NCBI GenBank assembly: GCA_034434515.1
Contig: DAOTZA010000206.1
Coordinates: forward strand, 1 to 19,716
Direction: 5' to 3'
Source: NAK19 sp034434515
GTDB lineage: Bacteria; Chloroflexota; Anaerolineae; Anaerolineales; UBA4823
Length of the DNA stretch: 19,716 nt
Part shown: in pieces, positions 14,636 through 19,716 of the stretch
Layout of the letters: each line of letters begins with the position of its first letter
Numbering within the stretch: the stretch's first letter is position 1
Notes under the pieces: generated by a model
What the model was told of the DNA's origin: nothing
The model's database searches: none
The model's input: only the letters and a program-made list of their open reading frames with translations
Position numbers and translations under genes: made by a program

Positions 14636-15616
14636 GTGGTGTCTGCCTATCGGCTAACTTATTCTGAATGCCTGGTTTTAGCCGTTCTGTTACAGCTTCC
14701 TGTTCAGCCGCGTTCGGTATTAGGCGACTGGTTCAGGATTCAGGAATTCCCTGAACTCACCGAAGATCTGTTGGCAAATAGTCTGGCCGCTCTGAAGGAT
14801 AAGGGCTACTACTTTCCTAACCAGAAAAGCCAGCCGATTGCGCCGGCGCTTATCCGCTCGCTGATGCTTTTGTCGCTCAATCCGGGCGATATTACCATCT
14901 TTCTGCGCCGACATGGGCGCTCTGCGCTTACCCGCTTTGCCCAGATGAAAAGGAGCGTGGCGCAGTATAGCATTGGTGGGGAACACCTGTATATTTATCC
15001 CATTATCAGGCAATCTTCGCTGGCGGAAATAATCCTTCCAGAGTGGTTCCTTGTCTGTCAAAATGAGGGCTTGCAGGCTGAAATGTCGCCGGGCGCGTTC
15101 CATCTCTTCAGCCAGACCTGCGCGCTGATTGACCTGGCGGCTGCCGAAACGGATTTTCAAACCAGTTGGATTAAAAAGAGCAAACTATTCGAACCATCAA
15201 CCTTTGCAAACGATTGGCTGGATGTTTTCTATTCGCCAGAGCAGGGCGATGCGCCAAAACGTCTCGAACAGGAACTTCGCTGGTTGATTTCAGAGAGATT
15301 TCTGGCAGAGGGAGGCGATTTAAGCGGCGCAATCGAGATAGGCGAGCGAGGAAAAGCGCTATCCGCCACCCTTTCCGACCCGGACATGGCGATACTCACG
15401 GTTTCTTTGCAACTCTGGCAAGACGATTTCCCTGAAACGGGCGTGTTTCTCTTTGGCGGCGGGCGGTTGTTTTTGCTGGATATCTGGAAGAAGCCTGGTT
15501 CGTTTCTGATTCGCCAAGTAGGCGACCGACAGGAGGGAAGCGCCTGGGTGAAAGATTTGCTGGAGGCAGGAAGCACGGCGCGGCGCGCAGACTATGTCAT
15601 TCCAACTGTAGCGTAA
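14636..15616 (+). CDS. Uncharacterised 326-residue protein
   Basis: I do not recognise this family with confidence. The start is one of two consecutive GTG codons (14636 or 14639) behind GGGAGGAGA, and a clear promoter lies upstream. Residues about 5-60 look like a small helical or winged-helix unit (LTYSECLVLAVLLQLP ... LANSLAALKDKGYYF). An alpha/beta body follows, and the C-terminus has strand-rich segments (TGVFLFGGGRLFLLD, GSFLIRQVG). There is no signal peptide or membrane helix. The overall pattern loosely recalls EspG-type chaperones of type VII secretion. That is an impression from layout and not a motif match, and no WXG100 or EccC gene is in the window. It opens a same-strand group with a small membrane protein and an exported protein. 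Confidence 0.8.
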   Translation: MVSAYRLTYSECLVLAVLLQLPVQPRSVLGDWFRIQEFPELTEDLLANSLAALKDKGYYFPNQKSQPIAPALIRSLMLLSLNPGDITIFLRRHGRSALTRFAQMKRSVAQYSIGGEHLYIYPIIRQSSLAEIILPEWFLVCQNEGLQAEMSPGAFHLFSQTCALIDLAAAETDFQTSWIKKSKLFEPSTFANDWLDVFYSPEQGDAPKRLEQELRWLISERFLAEGGDLSGAIEIGERGKALSATLSDPDMAILTVSLQLWQDDFPETGVFLFGGGRLFLLDIWKKPGSFLIRQVGDRQEGSAWVKDLLEAGSTARRADYVIPTVA

Positions 15617-15752
15617 GGTTTGTTAATCTGTAGCTAAAATGACGACTCACAGCGAATGTATTTTTATGCCTGCCCTCACTTTTGCTCACCTCTCCCACCC
15701 ATCCTTGTGGTTGTAAGAACCATTTAGACTGGCAGAAAGGTAGATACTTCAA

Positions 15753-16016
15753 ATGACATCTAGAACATCCCAAACGACCGGGAAACGGCTTTTGGTTTTG
15801 TTTGTCATACCATTGATCTCTTGTGGGTGTTCCTCGATGGTTGGCATCTTGATTGGACAATTAGGAAATTTTTTCCTGAGTTTTTTCGGGGAAAACGCCA
15901 GCTTGTACGCCATTCCAATTGTCTGTGGACTGTTTGTATTCTCGTTTGGTCTGTCTTTATTGTTCAGCGCTTTGCTGAAGAAATGGTTGCTGCGTCCGCA
16001 GAAAGCAGCCAGATGA
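15753..16016 (+). CDS. Small membrane protein or lipoprotein-like protein
   Basis: This is an 87-residue ORF. Residues 11-35 form a hydrophobic N-terminal segment preceded by Lys-Arg and ending in LISCGCSS, which resembles a lipoprotein signal cleavage site before Cys. A second hydrophobic helix spans about 55-75, and the tail is basic (KKWLLRPQKAAR), suggesting a cytoplasmic end. It is therefore either a two-helix membrane protein or a lipoprotein with a further membrane helix. The ribosome binding site before ATG 15753 is poor (AAGG about 13 bases away). It lies between the 326-residue protein and the exported protein, all on the same strand. The 136 bases before it contain no feature I can name. 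Confidence 0.55.
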   Translation: MTSRTSQTTGKRLLVLFVIPLISCGCSSMVGILIGQLGNFFLSFFGENASLYAIPIVCGLFVFSFGLSLLFSALLKKWLLRPQKAAR

Positions 16017-16108
16017 GGTGCAGGATTGCGGTGGAGATGTCTATTTGGCGATAAGGAAGAGGACATGGGATGGCTTATTGACAGTTCTGCAGGCAGACAG
16101 ACCAACCG

Positions 16109-16303
16109 GTGCTCTGTTTTGACGGCAGTATTTGGCGTTGTCAGCAAGGAACGGAGAATGCCGCGGACGAATTTTGCGGGAAATTGGCTCCGCTGTTTCA
16201 TTCCGGAGATCGCTTTGCGTTCAAGTTTGTGGAAGGTAAGCTAGCTGGCTACCGTTGGAAGGAAGAGGATCTTAGTAAACTAAAGGAAAGCACAGATGAA
16301 TAG
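16109..16303 (+). CDS. Short ORF coupled to the exported-protein gene, possibly frame-shifted remnant
   Basis: From GTG 16109 this frame encodes 64 residues with a protein-like composition, including three cysteines (LCFDGSIWRC, EFCGKL) and a charged C-terminus (KEEDLSKLKES). Its TAG (16301-16303) overlaps the next gene's ATG (16296), which suggests translational coupling. GTG 16109 has no ribosome binding site, and the frame is closed by TGA at 16079. In another frame, ATG 16065 has a good AGGAAGAGG upstream and reads MGWLIDSSAG before drifting into unlikely sequence. A one-base shift around 16085-16108 would join the two, so this may be a broken gene or a sequence error. Confidence 0.45.
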   Translation: MLCFDGSIWRCQQGTENAADEFCGKLAPLFHSGDRFAFKFVEGKLAGYRWKEEDLSKLKESTDE

Positions 16304-18218
16304 ATACAGGAGATTCTTTTATTGTGGATTGGCTGCACTGGCGATTTTGGGGACGGTTTACCTTGCTTCCAGCATAGCTCAACCGGTTTCGGCGCAATCC
16401 TTTCCAACCGAGGAGCAGTGTCTGCAAATCTTCCGAGAGGTCTTAATTAGATCGGGGATACCCTGGGAGTATGAAGGGAAGGTGGAGTATTATACGGGTT
16501 ACTTTAACGAAGAAGAGATATGTCATGTGCTTTTCAGCGATGAAAGCGCAACGCATATTACGGTTTTCATGATTCTGAATAACCCAGGGAATGAATGGCC
16601 CGAGCCGCTTGGTAGGGGGAAGGTTTTCTCGGTTAACGGCTATCCTGCTATCGTATCAGAGGGGTTAATTTATCCAGGCCTGCCTTATATGTATTCAGTC
16701 CGCTGGTTAGATACTGATCGACAACTGCTGTTTGAAGCTGCTACCAACCTTCAATTCATCGATCAAAAACGTTCAATTTTTATCCTTCCCGCAACCCTTC
16801 TCGCTGTGTTCAATGAATTCGATGCCTCCTCACTGCCAGGACCGCCTCCATCTGAAGATGAATCGCTTGTGCCGCCCGAGACAGAAAGTGAGCCGGTCAA
16901 TCCAGAGGAGACTCTCCCATTGCCGCCAGATACAAGCGACAGCGATGCGGAAAGCAGCTCTGATTCCTTTGCACTGCCTCCAGAAGTTATCGCCGGGAGT
17001 CTGGCTGCACCGATCGCCGGAGCGCTCGCCGGGGCAACTGCTTCGCTGATTGCTTCGTTGCTGACCGCAGGCGGTTCGACCGCCGCCGGAGCAGCGCAAT
17101 CCGCAGCTTCAGCGGCGACAATTATCCGGATTGGTAATGAGTTGTACTGGTCGGAGCGTCCGTGGGATGAAGCCGGTCCTGGCTACGTTACCAAAGAAGA
17201 ATACGAACATACGCAGCGCATGCTGGCACAGGGCTACCGCTGGGATCAACGGCATGGCTGGGTTGAACCCGGTCAGGTCGAGCAATACGAGGGGTGGCAG
17301 CAAGCAAACCGAGCCGCGGTTGCTCAGGAAGAGGAACAGTTTCGCGCAAGGTTGAAGCAAAATCAGCCGCCTGACAAGCCGCAAGAAGCGCTTCAGGAAG
17401 AAACGCAAACGGCGGATCGGGCGGATAAGATTTCAAAACAGGTGTTTGAGCAATTGTGGGAGCTCAGCACCAACCTGACGGGGACGAGTTCGACTGTCGT
17501 TGGCTCGTTGAGCGATTTGTTTGATTTCAAAGACGATGCCCAAACCATCGAAAAAATGCGGGAGGCATTTCGCGCCTGGGCTGAAAACCCAAATCAAGCA
17601 ACGGCGAAAAATTATCTGGCAAGCATAAAACAGGCTGCCAGGTTGGAACTGCCAAAATGGAAAGAAATTGTTGGGTTGCAGGAAGCTGCGCAGGTTGAGA
17701 AAGTTGGGGAACTGAATCGCCTGTTGAAACAGAGCAACGATCTATTGGGGAATATTTCGCTTGGTGTAGATTTGGTCGATGGGGGCTTCAAAGGGTTGAG
17801 AATAGCCAACGAGCAAGGGTATAGCGGTACAGACAAAGTTCTGGCTGTTGGTGCGGAAATCTCCAAGAAAGTCCTGAACTATGCGCTGACCAAAAACCCG
17901 CTGGTTAATCTGGTTAATGCTGGGGTGGGGAGTATGACCAGAATAACCACCGGTGAACAAATTGACCTCAGTTGGGCGATTGATCAGGGCGCACAAAGCT
18001 GGGATAAGATTACGCAGGAATATGCGGAATATACTGGTGGCGATTGGATTGCTGGAGCGAACGAGGATTTTGGTCAGGCGCTTGCCAACGACCCGCAAAT
18101 TCGGCAAAAAGACCAGTACCTGCATGCCGTGCGGAGGATCAAACAACAGGTAGAACAGGGCAACCTGACGCGCCAGGATGCAGCGAACCGTATCCGCCAG
18201 TTGCGCGAAACGCTGTAG
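16296..18218 (+). CDS. Exported 640-residue protein with Gly/Ala-zipper segment, function unknown
   Basis: ATG 16296 follows AAAGGAAAG. Residues 1-34 are a signal peptide (basic MNRYRR, hydrophobic core, VSAQ-S cleavage). Residues about 35-175 form a folded domain with strands such as GRGKVFSVNGYPAIVSEG and YSVRWLDT. Residues 178-226 are an acidic Pro/Ser/Glu-rich linker. Residues 231-276 are a hydrophobic Gly/Ala/Ser stretch with small residues every fourth position (AGALAGATAS), able to insert in a membrane. Next are aromatic motifs (ELYWSERPWDEAGPGY, GYRWDQRHGWV), a charged coiled-coil-like region (about 328-385), and a long C-terminal helical domain (about 386-640) ending in KQQVEQGNLTRQDAANRI. 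I know no family with this order. It could be a cell-surface protein or a secreted effector; neither is shown. Confidence 0.88.
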   Translation: MNRYRRFFYCGLAALAILGTVYLASSIAQPVSAQSFPTEEQCLQIFREVLIRSGIPWEYEGKVEYYTGYFNEEEICHVLFSDESATHITVFMILNNPGNEWPEPLGRGKVFSVNGYPAIVSEGLIYPGLPYMYSVRWLDTDRQLLFEAATNLQFIDQKRSIFILPATLLAVFNEFDASSLPGPPPSEDESLVPPETESEPVNPEETLPLPPDTSDSDAESSSDSFALPPEVIAGSLAAPIAGALAGATASLIASLLTAGGSTAAGAAQSAASAATIIRIGNELYWSERPWDEAGPGYVTKEEYEHTQRMLAQGYRWDQRHGWVEPGQVEQYEGWQQANRAAVAQEEEQFRARLKQNQPPDKPQEALQEETQTADRADKISKQVFEQLWELSTNLTGTSSTVVGSLSDLFDFKDDAQTIEKMREAFRAWAENPNQATAKNYLASIKQAARLELPKWKEIVGLQEAAQVEKVGELNRLLKQSNDLLGNISLGVDLVDGGFKGLRIANEQGYSGTDKVLAVGAEISKKVLNYALTKNPLVNLVNAGVGSMTRITTGEQIDLSWAIDQGAQSWDKITQEYAEYTGGDWIAGANEDFGQALANDPQIRQKDQYLHAVRRIKQQVEQGNLTRQDAANRIRQLRETL

Positions 18219-18234
18219 GGAAAAGAAGGATGTC

Positions 18235-18388
18235 GTAATTACCTACCAAAGGCTCTATTTGGCAGGGCAGACCGTCCACGAATATTTCGCGAATGCACGA
18301 ATAGCGCTTCCATTCGTTTATTCGTGGTCAATTCGTGGACGGTTTTCTCAGCGAATTATCAACACGACTTGTGATGGTAGGTTGTTAC
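18235..18388 (+). repeat. MITE-like palindromic repeat, copy 1
   Basis: This 154-base element begins GTAATTACCTACCA and ends TGGTAGGTTGTTAC, an imperfect terminal inverted repeat with two mismatches in 14. Inside, ACCGTCCACGAAT (18271-18283) pairs perfectly with ATTCGTGGACGGT (18331-18343), and nested within, CACGAATA (18296-18303) pairs with TATTCGTG (18319-18326). The hexamer GATGTC occurs directly before it (18229-18234) and two bases after it (18391-18396), a possible target duplication. It starts 16 bases after the exported-protein stop and could also act as a transcript-end structure. It has no coding capacity. Confidence 0.8.
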
Positions 18389-18710
18389 ATGATGTCTTCA
18401 TAAATGCAGTAAGTAGCGCAAGTTGCGCATAGTCTATCATTTCAATTAGTATAAGCGCGGTAAAAGAAGAGTTGAGGATGGTGAAATGCAAACCTTATTT
18501 GAAAGCTTTACTTAGCCTTTGCCTGGCGGAAATTGAACACTGTAAGCTATCTGCTATTAGACCGTTTTTATATAGAAGAAGGGGTAATTTGCGTTGTGTG
18601 GCAGTGATTGTGACTTTTGAACAAGTGCATGCGCCGTTCGTATAAGATTGCGGTGTATTATCCTTTGCCTGTATGCCTTGCCACTGTTGCTTTGGTAACA
18701 TTTTCTTTTG
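18389..18710 (+). other. Non-coding segment between the two repeats
   Basis: These 322 bases lie between two same-orientation repeat copies. The only open frame of note is ATG 18478 to TAA 18645 (55 codons, Cys/Leu-rich N-terminus, no good ribosome binding site), which I do not consider supported. No RNA gene or promoter pair was found. Confidence 0.4.
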
Positions 18711-18857
18711 GTAATTACCCACACCGGTGGCGCTACTTGGCAGGGCAGACCCGTCCACGAATATATTACGAATAGCGCTGTCATTCGTTTATTCGTGACC
18801 CATTCGTGGACGGTCCTCTCAGCGAATTGTCAGCACTACTTTGATGGTATGTTGTTA
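18711..18857 (+). repeat. MITE-like palindromic repeat, copy 2
   Basis: This 147-base copy matches copy 1 along its full length in the same orientation, with scattered changes and a gap of about six bases near 18766. It shares GTAATTACC at the start, TTGGCAGGGCAGAC, the long arms CCGTCCACGAAT (18751-18762) and ATTCGTGGACGG (18802-18813), CTCAGCGAATT, and GATGGTA-x-GTTGTTA at the end. Its terminal inverted repeat is more decayed (ACCCACACC for ACCTACCA), and I see no flanking duplication, so it looks older than copy 1. Confidence 0.78.
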
Positions 18858-18910
18858 TTATAAAGTAAGGTAGACCTTTGCGAAATTTTCATTTGATAGA
18901 AATCGTTAGC

Positions 18911-18940
18911 TTGACTTTTAAGTAATGTTCGGGGTATAGT
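18911..18940 (+). promoter_or_regulatory. Promoter with the same core as the one at 14529
   Basis: TTGACT (18911-18916) and TATAGT (18935-18940) are 18 bases apart, with GTTCGGGG directly before the -10 box. It points toward the flavin reductase-like gene, giving a leader of roughly 280 bases. Confidence 0.7.
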
Positions 18941-19228
18941 ATGAACAACACAATGCTTGTTAACAGCACATCGCAAGAATGATTAAAACTTTTTGGCGGA
19001 TGCAGGGTGTAAGCGGTGATGAATCAAGGCAAAGTTATGGAATGTTTATGAGTTGCATCCCGACTACATTAATGACGTTAAGTGTTACTTTGGGCTTTAA
19101 CAAAATAAGAAGAAGTTGAAGGTGAAACGGTCTCGCCGCAGGTATAATGGAACAGGTGATGGTCTGGACTGCGCCGTATTGCGATTGTACGAAGCGAAGC
19201 CCCCTACCAGAACTTCTGGAGGTCAAAA
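18941..19228 (+). other. Long untranslated leader before the flavin reductase-like gene
   Basis: No supported gene lies here. A 46-codon frame from ATG 18979 to TGA 19119 has no convincing ribosome binding site. A TATAAT at 19143-19148 could be the -10 box of a second, closer promoter, but no -35 hexamer stands at 16-18 bases. The segment ends with the GGAGG that serves the next gene. Confidence 0.4.
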
Positions 19229-19716
19229 ATGTACCGCGCCCACTTTTATCCCATGCATCTGGCTGTTCTGAGCGTCGGGACGAACTTTATGCCGATTGCC
19301 TGGTGGACTCCGGTTTCCAAAGAGCCCTTTCGCTTTCTCTTAGCCATAGACCGCAAAAACCATACGCTTAACCTCTTGAGGAAGGTTGGAGAAGCGGCTT
19401 TATCTTTCCTCCCGTGGGATGAGCGAGCCTGGGTAGTGCGGGCAGGTTACCTTTCGGGGCGCAGGACGGATAAGGCGCAGCGGCTGGATGTGACCTTGCG
19501 GCCTGCAAAGTGTCTGAACCACACCCAGGTGCCGCAAAAGGCTCTGGCAATTTACGAGATGCGGGTTTCCGAGTTGCCCACGGACGGCGATCACGCTCTC
19601 TTCCTTGGAGACGTGCTGCACACGGATGGCTCGCGAGCGGCGAAAGAAAATCCGATTCTCTTTATGGGCTTTCGCGATTTTGCGACTTTGGGGGAACGCT
19701 GGCGGTTCAGGCCGTA
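19229..19716 (+). CDS. Flavin reductase-like (FMN-binding split barrel) protein, 3' end cut by window
   Basis: From ATG 19229, with GGAGG six to seven bases upstream, 162 codons are open to the window end. The order of elements fits the flavin reductase/flavoredoxin family: an N-terminal segment ending in AWWTPVSKEPFRFLLAI, then RKNHTLNLLRKVGEAALSF, where the 'H-T-x-N' and 'G-E-x-x-x' pieces contact FMN in relatives. It continues with GYLSGRRTDKAQRLDV and a later strand-rich region (ALAIYEMRVSELPTDGDHALFLGDVL). Family members bind FMN and reduce flavins or other acceptors with NAD(P)H, or act as electron-transfer flavoproteins. The gene stands alone behind the second GTTCGGGG-type promoter. 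The assignment rests on pattern recognition and the C-terminus is not visible. Confidence 0.75.
   Translation, partial: MYRAHFYPMHLAVLSVGTNFMPIAWWTPVSKEPFRFLLAIDRKNHTLNLLRKVGEAALSFLPWDERAWVVRAGYLSGRRTDKAQRLDVTLRPAKCLNHTQVPQKALAIYEMRVSELPTDGDHALFLGDVLHTDGSRAAKENPILFMGFRDFATLGERWRFRP

Noticed and set aside
18178..18432. 84-codon frame running through repeat copy 1
   Set aside because: It starts inside the exported-protein gene and is made mostly of repeat sequence.
18478..18645. 55-codon frame between the repeats
   Set aside because: No usable ribosome binding site, no motif and no conserved context; not supported as a gene.
18235..18857. CRISPR-like repeats
   Set aside because: Only two copies of about 150 bases, palindromic and without regular short spacers; a MITE-like element fits better.
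18979..19119. 46-codon frame in the leader of the flavin reductase-like gene
   Set aside because: Lacks a ribosome binding site and protein-like composition.

Overview
The window looks like part of a bacterial chromosome from an anaerobic or facultative lineage. The best guess is Chloroflexota, class Anaerolineae. This rests on gene content (an NADP-type group 3b [NiFe] hydrogenase, a MarR-controlled heterodimeric ABC exporter, tandem UspA proteins), mid-range G+C, clear GGAGG ribosome binding sites and TTGACA/TATAAT-type promoters. It is an inference from gene content and was not tested by any search.

Bases 1-6776 (minus strand) form one tightly packed operon. The order is hydB, hydG, hydD, hydA (beta, gamma, delta and alpha subunits of a cytoplasmic group 3b 'sulfhydrogenase'), a HycI/HyaD-type maturation protease, a receiver-only response regulator, and a membrane GAF histidine kinase cut by the window edge. 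Gaps are 3-11 bases or genes overlap. The enzyme should exchange electrons between H2 and NAD(P)H. The protease removes the six-residue tail of HydA after Ni insertion, and the two-component pair may report redox state.

Bases 6920-11561 (minus strand) hold marR followed by two ABC half-transporters. Together the halves have one complete and one degenerate ATP site, as in TM287/288. The larger half carries an extracytoplasmic insertion of about 180 residues. A near-consensus promoter drives marR and is back-to-back with the promoter of the next, plus-strand unit.

Bases 11632-14341 (plus strand) encode a tandem universal stress protein, a CDP-alcohol phosphatidyltransferase-like membrane protein with a variant motif, and, after a hairpin, an endonuclease/exonuclease/phosphatase-family hydrolase.

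Bases 14529-18218 (plus strand) are a cluster I cannot assign. It has a good promoter, a 326-residue protein of unknown function, a small membrane protein, a short ORF that may be frame-shifted, and a 640-residue exported protein with an acidic Pro-rich linker and a Gly/Ala-zipper hydrophobic stretch. This is the part most likely to hold an undescribed system.

Bases 18219-19228 are mostly non-coding. They contain two copies of a ~150-base MITE-like palindromic repeat with terminal inverted repeats, and a promoter almost identical to the one at 14529. The window ends inside a flavin reductase-like (FMN-binding) gene. I saw no rRNA, tRNA, CRISPR array or transposase gene.
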